Shown here piece after piece: positions 8,150 to 15,645 of a stretch of 51,654 nucleotides of DNA. A program made the position numbers and the translations under genes. The notes beneath the pieces were generated by a model that was not told the origin of the DNA, searched no databases, and saw only the letters and a program-made list of their open reading frames with translations. This stretch comes from JACRIM01 sp964605185 (GTDB lineage Bacteria; Planctomycetota; Phycisphaerae; UBA1845; UTPLA1): contig CAZSBF010000019.1 in NCBI GenBank assembly GCA_964605185.1, forward strand, positions 1 to 51,654, given 5' to 3'. Numbering within the stretch: the first letter of the stretch is position 1; each line of letters opens with the position of its first letter.

Positions 8150-8592
8150 ACCGACCTCCTGACGGTTCCGCCGTCTCTTGAAAGGTCGACAAAACGGGTA
8201 TGACCGTATGAATCATTCTGCGGCTCTACTTAGAGGCAAGAGAGGCGGCTTTCAAGAATCAGGTGACGAAACTGGAAAAGGGTGACTTCATTTCAATCGG
8301 GCGTTTTCAGTCAAAAATGGAGTCGCTCACGACATGGAACACGTTTGTAGTGTTCGCGCCGTACCGGAGGCACGATGAGTTCAAGGAGGCGGGTGTCGCG
8401 TCAAAGGAGGTCTGCGAATCCTTGGAATTCGCCTCCAATGGAGTTGAGCAATGGTGGGTTGCAGCATTGGATGAAGATGGAGAACTGGTTGGCGCAATGC
8501 ACCTGCGATGGCGCTTCGAAAAAAAGCTGGGGCGGTCGGTCATAGTACTTAAACGGGGAGTGAAGCGAGACGACCAGAAATGACCCTGGGGC

Positions 8593-8787
8593 CTATCGAC
8601 ATCCGAGCACGCGTTCCGCCGCCACGGGATCGAAATACCGCTCTCCACAAGACGCACACACCTCTGCCCGAACCCCCCGTACAACTCGCCGACCAATTAA
8701 TCTGACATCCACTTTGCGCACCTGTATCCGCTTCGATCCACATAGGACGCATTGTTTGAGTTGGGTTTGTGTTTTCGATTGCCTCAT
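8593..8787 (-). CDS. YgiT-type zinc-finger protein
   Basis: A short protein (64 residues from the ATG) with two CxxC knuckles, KQCVLCGSKR and EVCASCGERYFDP, separated by about 28 residues. This is the pattern of YgiT/MqsA-N-type zinc fingers, ending in a short helix (VAAERVL). Such domains occur alone or as the N-terminus of MqsA-like antitoxins; the helix-turn-helix part of MqsA is missing here. A TTG at 8820 is an alternative start: AAGGA lies 7 nt before it and it overlaps the end of the upstream gene, suggesting coupling. The neighbour is a membrane protein, not an MqsR-like toxin, so a toxin-antitoxin role is not supported. Confidence 0.7.
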   Translation of the reverse strand: MRQSKTQTQLKQCVLCGSKRIQVRKVDVRLIGRRVVRGVRAEVCASCGERYFDPVAAERVLGCR

Positions 8788-8822
8788 CACAATCAAAGGT
8801 TCACGCAGTGAGCCCTGCAAAC

Positions 8823-9341
8823 TTAGTTCCTTGCCTTGCCCAACTCGTCCCGCAGCACTTTTTCACCGACCGAGGCAAATACACAAACCAATGAATTCTC
8901 TTCGTTTACTTGAATAACGATGCGCCACTCCACGTCACCCCATTTGGCTTGTACTTCCGGGGGCACCCGTCCACGAGCCTCATAACACCCCCTGCAAAGT
9001 CCGGTCTGTGAAAATGACTGAAATCGGAGCGTGCTTGGCAGCGACGTTTCGATCTCCATGGCCGCTTTCGCCCGCTCCTCGGCAACGTACCGAATCTCGT
9101 CAAGATTCGGCTCAGCGTACTCTGGCTTGTCCTCGGTGATATTCTTAATTAGCTCCGCGGTCCGCTCGGGGCCTAATAGACTAATTCCGCTCACAAAGAC
9201 GAATCCACAAAACCCAAAAAAATAATATAGAGCAACGATTGCAACGCCGCAGATGATGACGCGTTCCCACCACTTCTGAAATCGGTTACGCCTCTCCAAA
9301 CGAACGTCGGATTCTGAATCGGGTGGACCATGATCGTCCAT
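8823..9341 (-). CDS. Hypothetical single-TM protein
   Basis: A 172-residue protein with a charged N-terminus, one hydrophobic helix (VIICGVAIVALYYFFGFCGF) and an extracytoplasmic domain. The C-terminal part (EWRIVIQVNEENSLVCVF) suggests a small beta sheet. A CRGC pair could be a disulfide or metal site. I do not recognise the family. GAGGGG lies just before the ATG. The zinc-finger gene begins right at its stop, so the two are probably one transcript. Position next to an IS insertion suggests an accessory region between conserved blocks. Confidence 0.6.
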   Translation of the reverse strand: MDDHGPPDSESDVRLERRNRFQKWWERVIICGVAIVALYYFFGFCGFVFVSGISLLGPERTAELIKNITEDKPEYAEPNLDEIRYVAEERAKAAMEIETSLPSTLRFQSFSQTGLCRGCYEARGRVPPEVQAKWGDVEWRIVIQVNEENSLVCVFASVGEKVLRDELGKARN

Positions 9342-9367
9342 GCGCCCCTCGAACCCCCAACCCCTGC

Positions 9368-11956
9368 CTAAATATCCAAATCCCTCACATGGATCGCATT
9401 CGTCTCAATAAACCCGCGACGAACCTCCACGTCGTCGCCCATCAGGATTGAGAACATCCGATCCGCCGCCCGCCAGTCGGCCTCGAGCTGCTCCACGTCG
9501 GCCTTATCCTCGGTGATGACCACCAAGAGCAATTGCCGCCGCGCCGGGTCCAGCGTCGTCTCCCACAATTCATCCGGGTTCATTTCACCCAGACCTTTGA
9601 AGCGCTTCACGGAGACGCCGCGCTGCCCGATGGCCCGCACCTGCTCGGCGATCTGGGCCAGATTCGCCAGCTCCACCGGCTCGCCGTCGCCGGGCACCAG
9701 CACATACCGCGCCGGCGTCAACTCGCCTGTCACCAGTTCCTCGCGCTTCACGAACCAGTCGGCGAAGTTCAGGCCCATCTCGTCGATTCGATTCAGCGCC
9801 TTCTCCAGCCGCTTGCACTCGGGCATCTCATAGCGCACGAGCTGTTTCACGCCCTCGCCCGATTCCGTCGGAATCGATAGGCCGCCATCGACCACCTCCA
9901 CCTGGCCGAACTTCTCCTGCGCCTCGCGCCGGAAGTTGTTGAACGCCCCCTCGTCGGCGAAATAATGCTCCGCCTCATCGAGAATTGCCCGATAGGTCGG
10001 CAGCGATGTCCCCTTGCGACGATGCGCCTTGATGAACCCGTCAAACGCAATTCCGCGCCGCGCCAACACGCGCTCGATGTACTTAATCTCGTCGATCACG
10101 CCGACCAGCGATCGCAAATCCTCACCGCCGATGAACCGCTCCTTGCCGTTGAGCGACCCGTCGCCGCCGACTTCCTTCACGCAAAGCCGCACACCCTCAA
10201 GCCCCCACTCCGTCAGCTTGCCGTCGAGCACTGTGTCGTTCAGCACATACTCCGTCTTCTTGCCCTTCTTGAGCAAATAGAGCGGTGGCTGCGCGACGTA
10301 CAGATACCCGTTGCGGATCAAATCCGGCATGTTGCGGAAGAAAAACGTGAGCAGCAGCGTGCGAATGTGGCTGCCGTCCACGTCGGCGTCGGTCATGATG
10401 ATGATCTTGCCGTAACGGCACTTCGTCGTGTCGAAGTCTTCCGTCCCCGGCACACCGCAGCCCAAGGCCCCGATGATCGTCTTGATTTCTTCGTGCGCCA
10501 GCACGCGGTCGATCCGCGCCTTCTCGACGTTCAAAATCTTTCCCTTGAGCGGCAGAATCGCCTGCGACAGCGACTCGCGCCCCTGCTTGGCCGAACCGCC
10601 GGCGGAATCACCTTCGACGAGAAACAGCTCCGCCTCATGCGGATCTTTGTTGCGGCAATCCCACAGCTTGCCCGGCAGGCTTCCGCTGGACAGCGCGCTC
10701 TTTCGCGTCGCCTCGCGGGCCTTGCGCGCCGCCTCGCGCGCCACCGCCGCCATGACACCCTTCTGGATCACGCGCTTCGCGTCGCCGGGGTTCTCCTCCA
10801 GCCAGTTCGAAAGCTTCTCGTTCACCACCGTCTGCACGAACCCATCGACCTCGGCATTCATCAGACGATCCTTCGTCTGACCCTGGAAATCCGGCTCGCG
10901 CACCTGCACAGACACAATGGCCGTCAGGCCTTCGCGCCAATCCTCGCCCTTGATCTGCAGGTCGCCCTTGATTAGGTTCGCCTTCTTCGCATAGGCGTTC
11001 AGTGTGCGTGTAAGCCCCGTTTGAAATCCTGACAGATGCGTGCCGCCGTCGCGGTTCTTGATGTTGTTCGCGAAGGCCAGCAGGTTTTCGTTGTAGCTCG
11101 CGTTGAATTGAAACGCGATCTTGCACGCCAGCCCCAGCGACTCATCCCGCCCGCTGAGCACCTGCACCTTGTGCACACCCTCTTTGCCCTCGTTCATGTG
11201 CTCGACGAAGGCCCGCAATCCGTCCTGAAAAAAGAATTCTTCGCTCTTGCCCGTCCGCTCATCGGCAAAGCTGATCCGCAACCCTTCATTGAGATACGCC
11301 AACTCGCGCAGCCGCGTCGCCACGATCTCCGAGCGGAAGTTGGTGTCGACAAAAATCTCGGGGTCCGGGTGGAACTCGACGCGCGTCCCTGTCCGCGGAG
11401 AATCACCCAGCGTCTCCAGCGCCTTGACCACCTTGCCGCGCGAGAAGCCCATCGAATAGGCCTTCCCGCCGCGCTGCACCTCGATCATCAGCGACTCGGA
11501 CAAGGCGTTCACCACGCTCACGCCGACGCCGTGCAACCCGCCCGACACGGCATAACTATCGCGGTCGAACTTACCACCGGCGTGCAGCACCGTGAGCACA
11601 ATTTCCAGCGTGCTCTTGCCGTCAAGCTGCGGATTATCCGGAATGCTCTTCGGCTCCACGGGAATGCCGCGGCCATCGTCCGACACCGTGCAACTGCCGT
11701 CTGAATTGATCTTGACCGTGATCTTGTGGCAATGCCCCGCCAGCGATTCATCGACCGCGTTATCGACGACTTCCCAAATCAGATGATGCAGCCCGTGCAA
11801 CCCCGTGTCGCCGATGTACATCGACGGCCGCTTGCGCACGGCCTCCATGCCCTCCAGCACCTTGATGCTGTCGGCGTCGTACGACTCGGCGGAAGCCGGC
11901 GGCGGCGGCGCGGTCTCAGTCACATCGGCCAACCACGGTTTTGTGAACTCGCGCAT
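9368..11956 (-). CDS. gyrB: DNA gyrase subunit B
   Basis: An ATP-dependent type II topoisomerase subunit of 862 residues. The GHKL ATPase region is clear: IWEVVDNAVDESLAGHC (catalytic Glu and Asn), SDDGRGIPVE and GLHGVGVSVVNALS. The TOPRIM domain has LVEGDSAGGSAKQGR and DADVDGSHIRTLLLTFF. The C-terminus has RFKGLGEMNPDELWETTLDP. It is longer than Gram-positive GyrB because of an insertion between the TOPRIM motifs and the tail, as in proteobacterial GyrB. An ATG at 11956 overlaps the TGA of the upstream DUF721 gene as TGATG, suggesting coupling; a GTG one codon earlier is also possible. It ends the dnaA-dnaN-DUF721-gyrB run. gyrA is not in the window. Confidence 0.98.
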   Translation of the reverse strand: MREFTKPWLADVTETAPPPPASAESYDADSIKVLEGMEAVRKRPSMYIGDTGLHGLHHLIWEVVDNAVDESLAGHCHKITVKINSDGSCTVSDDGRGIPVEPKSIPDNPQLDGKSTLEIVLTVLHAGGKFDRDSYAVSGGLHGVGVSVVNALSESLMIEVQRGGKAYSMGFSRGKVVKALETLGDSPRTGTRVEFHPDPEIFVDTNFRSEIVATRLRELAYLNEGLRISFADERTGKSEEFFFQDGLRAFVEHMNEGKEGVHKVQVLSGRDESLGLACKIAFQFNASYNENLLAFANNIKNRDGGTHLSGFQTGLTRTLNAYAKKANLIKGDLQIKGEDWREGLTAIVSVQVREPDFQGQTKDRLMNAEVDGFVQTVVNEKLSNWLEENPGDAKRVIQKGVMAAVAREAARKAREATRKSALSSGSLPGKLWDCRNKDPHEAELFLVEGDSAGGSAKQGRESLSQAILPLKGKILNVEKARIDRVLAHEEIKTIIGALGCGVPGTEDFDTTKCRYGKIIIMTDADVDGSHIRTLLLTFFFRNMPDLIRNGYLYVAQPPLYLLKKGKKTEYVLNDTVLDGKLTEWGLEGVRLCVKEVGGDGSLNGKERFIGGEDLRSLVGVIDEIKYIERVLARRGIAFDGFIKAHRRKGTSLPTYRAILDEAEHYFADEGAFNNFRREAQEKFGQVEVVDGGLSIPTESGEGVKQLVRYEMPECKRLEKALNRIDEMGLNFADWFVKREELVTGELTPARYVLVPGDGEPVELANLAQIAEQVRAIGQRGVSVKRFKGLGEMNPDELWETTLDPARRQLLLVVITEDKADVEQLEADWRAADRMFSILMGDDVEVRRGFIETNAIHVRDLDI

Positions 11957-12387
11957 CACTCGTTTGTTTCCTCTGCCTTCTTCGCTCGGGGCACTGCACC
12001 GATGCGATACTCAATTCGCTTCACCAGGTTGCCGCGCGCCGACTCATTCAGCGCCTCGATCAACGAGTCCGGCATCTGGCGGCTCAGCGTGAACCGATCG
12101 GCCGAACTCGCGACCACCACACGCAGCGTGCCGCCGCTCAGTCCTTCCACATACGTCCGTCCGGCGAACGACTCGGGCATGATCGCCCGCCATGCCGCAC
12201 GAATGCGACCCAGCACATCGGCCGACTCCGCAAGCCGCGGCGTCGCCACGCGCTCCAGCAGTTCGCCCATGTGCGTCGCCGGCGCGCGACGAGCCTTATT
12301 GTAGCGCTCCCAGAAGAACCGCTGGGCCTCCGCCGGTGCGATCGACAGCCCGTGCTCTTCCAAAATCTCCCGTCGCCCGCGCCGCAT
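11956..12387 (-). CDS. DciA-like DUF721 protein (putative replicative helicase loader)
   Basis: A 143-residue DUF721 protein between dnaN and gyrB, the standard place for this family. The conserved core is seen in LGRIRAAWRAIMPESFAGRTYVEGLSGGTLRVVV and the following helix with SLIEALNES. DciA proteins with this domain load or assist DnaB helicase in bacteria that lack DnaC/DnaI; that role here is by family analogy. The start at 12387 is chosen for the strong AAAGGGAG 4 nt upstream; an upstream ATG at 12438, 7 nt after dnaN, is possible. The stop overlaps the gyrB start. Confidence 0.8.
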   Translation of the reverse strand: MRRGRREILEEHGLSIAPAEAQRFFWERYNKARRAPATHMGELLERVATPRLAESADVLGRIRAAWRAIMPESFAGRTYVEGLSGGTLRVVVASSADRFTLSRQMPDSLIEALNESARGNLVKRIEYRIGAVPRAKKAEETNE

Positions 12388-12445
12388 CAAACTCCCTTTC
12401 GATGCCTTCGTAATTCCCTGCTGCCTCAGTGTCTTCATGCCCCGC

Positions 12446-13540
12446 TTACGACAAATTCACCGGCATCACCACATACTGGAATCCGGATCCATTCTTAATC
12501 ACGCCTGGCTTCGCCGGCTCCTTCAACTCAAACGTCGTCGAATCGCCGCACACCTTCAGCGCGTCCAGCAGAAACTCCGGATTGAAACCGATCGAGATCT
12601 CGCTGCCCTTGTAATCCACCGGCACTTTGATCGTCGCCTCACCCTGCTCCGCCGCCCGGCTGCTGAGGATCATGCCTTCCTTGCCGAGTATGATCTTCAC
12701 CCCCTTGGATTCCGCCGTCGCCAGCAGCGCCGCCCGCTTCACGCCGCTGAGGAATTCATCCGTCTTCAGCACCGCCGTCTTGTCGTGCTCCCGGGGCAAC
12801 ACGTCCTGATACTTCGGGAAATGGCCCTCCACCAGCACGCTGCTGATCGTCACCGACTCGGTCCGGAGCACGATCTGGTTCGGCCGCAGCTTCACCTCGA
12901 TCATCTCATCGGCGTCCATGTGCAATTTCATGATCAGGCTCAGCGCCTTGGTCGGTACGATCGCGCTGGCTTCGTCGCCCACGCTCTTTTCCAGCGAGGC
13001 GTCACACATCGCCAGCCGCCGCCCATCCGTCGCCACCATGAGCAGCTTCTTGCCCTTCTTCTCCCACAACACACCGTTGATCGCGTAGCGCGTATTCTCC
13101 CGCGCCGCGGCAAACAACGTCTTGCTGATCGCATCGGCCAATGCACCGCTCTTTACCACGAAATCCGGCTCGCCCTCCATGTCCGGAACCGGCGGGAACT
13201 CCCGCACGTTCTGGCCGACCATCTGAAAATGCGAATCCGCCCCGCGGATGTTCAACTGGTCCCCGTTCGACTCCAGCGCCATCGTCTCGTCCGAAGATTC
13301 CCGCACGATCGCCAGGAATCGATCCCCCTGCACCAGCGTCTCGCCCGGCTTCGTCGTATCGACCTGCTTGACCCGATATCGCAGACCGACCTCCTGGTCG
13401 TAAGCCGTGAGGATGAGGCTGTCCTTCTCCGCCGTGACCCGCACGCACTGGAGGATCGGCTTCGGCGTCCGCGTCAGGGTGACGCTGGCCGTCGCCGCGA
13501 GGGCTTCATACAACGATTGGCGATCCACGACGCACTTCAT
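12446..13540 (-). CDS. dnaN: DNA polymerase III sliding clamp (beta subunit)
   Basis: A 364-residue protein of the usual clamp length. It begins MKCVVDRQSLYEALAATAS with a helix typical of clamp domain 1, and includes ILQCVRVTAEKDSLILTAYD. RYAINGVLWEKKGKKLLMVATDGRRLAMCDA is the hallmark segment of domain 2. The end, FQYVVMPVNLS, matches the usual C-terminal VMPM-type motif that lines the partner-binding pocket. GGGAG lies before the ATG. The gene follows dnaA in the same direction after 340 nt of probable origin sequence. recF, which commonly follows dnaN, is not present. Confidence 0.98.
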   Translation of the reverse strand: MKCVVDRQSLYEALAATASVTLTRTPKPILQCVRVTAEKDSLILTAYDQEVGLRYRVKQVDTTKPGETLVQGDRFLAIVRESSDETMALESNGDQLNIRGADSHFQMVGQNVREFPPVPDMEGEPDFVVKSGALADAISKTLFAAARENTRYAINGVLWEKKGKKLLMVATDGRRLAMCDASLEKSVGDEASAIVPTKALSLIMKLHMDADEMIEVKLRPNQIVLRTESVTISSVLVEGHFPKYQDVLPREHDKTAVLKTDEFLSGVKRAALLATAESKGVKIILGKEGMILSSRAAEQGEATIKVPVDYKGSEISIGFNPEFLLDALKVCGDSTTFELKEPAKPGVIKNGSGFQYVVMPVNLS

Positions 13541-13880
13541 GACTCACTCCCGACAAATCTCAATTGATTCCGCTCTGCTCTTATTCAGAGAAGAAAGAAA
13601 TCAAATTCGTATACGTCCCTCGTCTACCATGTGAGGTGCGGCACTGCTTTTCAGGCTCCACCGCTATCCTTTATTCAGCCTTGATATTACGGCTTTTCTC
13701 ACACCTCGTCCACGCTGGATAAGCTGTGTCGACGGCTTTGTGCAACGCCGCAGGTTCGCGCTGAAAGTCACCGCTTCACTCCCGAAGCCGACCCTGCCTG
13801 TGAGCGACACCGCAGGACGAATCACGTTATCCACACCTTGTAACAGCCGGTGTGTGACACACTGTGATCATCCGCGTGAG
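13541..13880. other. Probable replication origin region (oriC) between dnaA and dnaN
   Basis: A 340-nt gene-free stretch between dnaA and dnaN. It contains one exact consensus DnaA box (TTATCCACA, 13827-13835). Three sites match the consensus at 7 of 9 positions: TTATTCAGA at 13581, TTATTCAGC at 13671, and on the other strand at 13714-13722. AT-rich patches lie near 13580-13615 and 13668-13700. A second exact box lies upstream of dnaA at 15438. The sum is typical of an origin, but one exact box per side is few and replication data would be needed to place initiation. Nothing else is recognisable in this stretch. Confidence 0.6.
13827..13835 (+). promoter_or_regulatory. Exact DnaA box TTATCCACA downstream of dnaA
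   Basis: A perfect 9-mer match to the DnaA consensus, 46 nt beyond the dnaA stop in the dnaA-dnaN spacer. Confidence 0.75.
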
Positions 13881-15221
13881 CTAAATCGCCGCTCGTTTGA
13901 TCACCGTTTCCAACTCATCCAACCTACCGCTGAACACCACGTCTTCCTCGCGCCGCTTGGCAATCAGCCGATTGGCATGAAGCACGGTCGTATGATCCCG
14001 ACCACCGAAGAACCCCCCGATTTCCTCCAGGCTGTGGCCCGTAAACTGCCGGGCCAGGTACATCCCCACCTGCCGCGGAAGCGCGATGGACCGGCTCCGT
14101 CGCCGCCCCTGCAAGTCCGACATTCGCACGTCGAACCCCGAGGTCACCGCCGTCATGATGTCTGCAATCCGAACCCGCTTATTGACCGTACTAACCCCGT
14201 CGCCAAGGCTCGCCTCGGCCAGCTCGATGGTCAATTCCCGGCCCTCCAGCCGCGCCAGTCCATGCAGGCGATTCAAGGCACCCTCCAGCTCGCGTGTGTT
14301 CGACTTGATCCGCGAAGCCAGCAGCATGGCCACCTCGTCCGGCAGCTCCAGCCCCAGCACCCGCGACTTCTTGCGAATAATTGCAAGCCGCGTCTCAAGG
14401 CACGGCGCCTCAATCCGCGCAACCAGGCCCCACTTAAATCGGCTGATTAATCGCTCCTCAAGGCCGGGAATATCCCCGGGCGAACAATCAGCCGTGAGGA
14501 TGATCTGTTTGTGAATCTCGTAGAGCGAGTTAAACGTGTGGAAGAACTCTTCCTGAGTGCGGTCCTTACCGGCGAGGAACTGAATATCGTCGATCACCAG
14601 CAGATCGATGTGGCGATAGCGGTAGCGAAAGCCGTCCAGCCGCCCCTTTTCCACAGCCTCGATGAAGTGATTAACGAAGGTCTCGCACGTGAGATACGCG
14701 ACATGGGCCGCCGGCGAATGATCGAGAATCCGATGACACACCGCCTGCAAGAGGTGCGTCTTGCCCAGCCCTGCGGCGCCATGGAGGAAAAGCGGGTTGT
14801 ACGCCGTGCCCGGTGATTCGCTCGCCGCCACACAACTCGCATGCGCGAGCCGATTGCACGGCCCAGCGACGAAGTTCTCAAAGGTATAATCGCCGTTGAG
14901 TCTCGCGGGCGACAGCGCATGCTCAAACCCCGCAAGATCAACCGCGCGGGCATCGCTGGACTCAATTGTCTCGCCAGCGTTGGTCGAAAAGCGCACCGAC
15001 ACGAGTCGCCCCGTCGCCGCCTGCGCCGCCTCAACGAAAGGCCGCACACAATGGTCGACGAGATATGTAAGTTGGGCGAAGTTTTCCGTGAAGATGATCA
15101 GTTCGCCGCGATCCAGCGTCCCCGGGCTGAGCTGACCGAACCATCCACGTGCGATCGCCGGGTGCCGTGTGCGAACATGCCCAAGAATATCCGTCCAAAC
15201 CGCTTCTGAAACGGTGTCCAT
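13881..15221 (-). CDS. dnaA: Chromosomal replication initiator DnaA
   Basis: A 446-residue AAA+ initiator. The Walker A motif LHGAAGLGKTHLL lies near residue 153 and Walker B LLVIDDIQFLAGK near residue 210. The domain IV DNA-binding signature, GGFFGGRDHTTVLHA, follows a basic helix (RSRSIALPRQVGMYLAR). Domain I is short and begins at MDTVSEAVWTDILGHV. The start at 15221 is chosen because DnaA proteins normally begin close to this helix and a GAGTGGA sequence precedes it. The frame stays open 108 nt upstream with poor sequence. It is divergent from the TPR/alpha-CTD gene. Exact DnaA boxes flank the gene, consistent with autoregulation. Confidence 0.97.
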   Translation of the reverse strand: MDTVSEAVWTDILGHVRTRHPAIARGWFGQLSPGTLDRGELIIFTENFAQLTYLVDHCVRPFVEAAQAATGRLVSVRFSTNAGETIESSDARAVDLAGFEHALSPARLNGDYTFENFVAGPCNRLAHASCVAASESPGTAYNPLFLHGAAGLGKTHLLQAVCHRILDHSPAAHVAYLTCETFVNHFIEAVEKGRLDGFRYRYRHIDLLVIDDIQFLAGKDRTQEEFFHTFNSLYEIHKQIILTADCSPGDIPGLEERLISRFKWGLVARIEAPCLETRLAIIRKKSRVLGLELPDEVAMLLASRIKSNTRELEGALNRLHGLARLEGRELTIELAEASLGDGVSTVNKRVRIADIMTAVTSGFDVRMSDLQGRRRSRSIALPRQVGMYLARQFTGHSLEEIGGFFGGRDHTTVLHANRLIAKRREEDVVFSGRLDELETVIKRAAI

Positions 15222-15290
15222 TTGATTCCACTCGACATCGACCAGAGAGGTCGGCCGTATTACTCGGAATCCGTCCCGATAGATGATGTA

Positions 15291-15317
15291 AGTGCTTATT
15301 CCTAAAGCACTAATATA
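15291..15317 (-). promoter_or_regulatory. dnaA: Putative dnaA -10 element with adjoining inverted repeat
   Basis: On the dnaA strand a TATATT (15312-15317) is followed immediately by an inverted repeat AGTGCTT-7 nt-AAGCACT (15291-15297 and 15305-15311), which would cover the start of transcription. No good -35 was found. The TATATTAGT run is shared with the promoter-like blocks at 25 and 38 kb. The site is inferred, not proven. Confidence 0.4.
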
Positions 15318-15437
15318 CCGCGCTACCACTATTCACTCGATAGCGCGATCGTACCAGAAGCGGCCCCCCAGAGCAACCTCAAACCCCCAATTCTTCCACC
15401 ATCTGTTCAGGGCGGAACTTGCAATAAATCACACAGT

Positions 15438-15446
15438 TTATCCACA
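15438..15446 (+). promoter_or_regulatory. Exact DnaA box TTATCCACA upstream of dnaA
   Basis: A perfect DnaA consensus 9-mer about 120 nt upstream of the putative dnaA -10. It is consistent with autoregulation or with an origin that extends to both sides of dnaA. Confidence 0.7.
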
Positions 15447-15645
15447 CCAGGAATCCACCACTCCCGGGTAGGGTATTCGCCTCATAGGCCCCCGCTTGCC
15501 AACCTTCGCCGCTTCCATACAATGCCCGGTTCGGCATTACCACCAAACGAATGAATCGACGAACACCCTAACCGCGAATCGGCACTTTGGCCCCCGCGCG
15601 GTCCCTGTTCGCATTCTCGACACCTCAGGAGCCACGAAACACATC

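Larger units (their letters stand above)
7061..8230 (-). mobile_element. IS630-family insertion sequence, 1170 bp, apparently complete
   Basis: The element has terminal inverted repeats starting AGTAGAGCCGCAGAAT, exact over 16 bp and 24 of 27 when extended (7061-7087 and 8204-8230). It is flanked by TA at 7059-7060 and 8231-8232, the target duplication expected of IS630/Tc1-mariner elements. It carries a two-frame DDE transposase on the minus strand. Both ends and both frames are intact, so it may still be active. It interrupts the gene described at 6947-8583. Confidence 0.93.
6947..8583 (+). pseudogene. Small single-TM protein gene split by an IS630-type element
   Basis: The 5' part (6947-7058) encodes MTKRARRVLLVIVVTSTSLA and a short following helix, a membrane anchor. 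The 3' part (8233-8583) encodes a soluble domain with VEQWWVAALDEDGELVGAM. Removing 7061-8232 (the element plus one copy of the TA duplication) joins them in frame with no stop, giving a 154-residue protein. The break is therefore recent and clean. The domain is not one I recognise. The gene downstream on the opposite strand (8823-9341) is also a small one-TM protein with a similar-looking VEWRIVIQVNEENSLV stretch, which may be chance. A translated fragment could start at GTG 8263, but nothing supports that. Confidence 0.8.
15222..15645. other. Divergent regulatory region dnaA / TPR-alphaCTD gene
   Basis: About 424 nt. It contains a probable dnaA promoter with an adjoining inverted repeat (15291-15317), an exact DnaA box (15438-15446) and an AGGAG at 15627-15631 ahead of the rightward gene. 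It may form part of a bipartite origin together with the dnaA-dnaN spacer. No further structure was recognised. Confidence 0.45.

Noticed and set aside
7646..8216. Upstream extension of the DDE transposase frame
   Set aside because: Translation here (Gly/Pro/Arg-rich) is a shadow of OrfA; the real helix-turn-helix sequence is in the other frame.
9965..10975. Plus-strand 336-residue frame
   Set aside because: Antisense of gyrB; no domain, and gyrB motifs are intact on the other strand.
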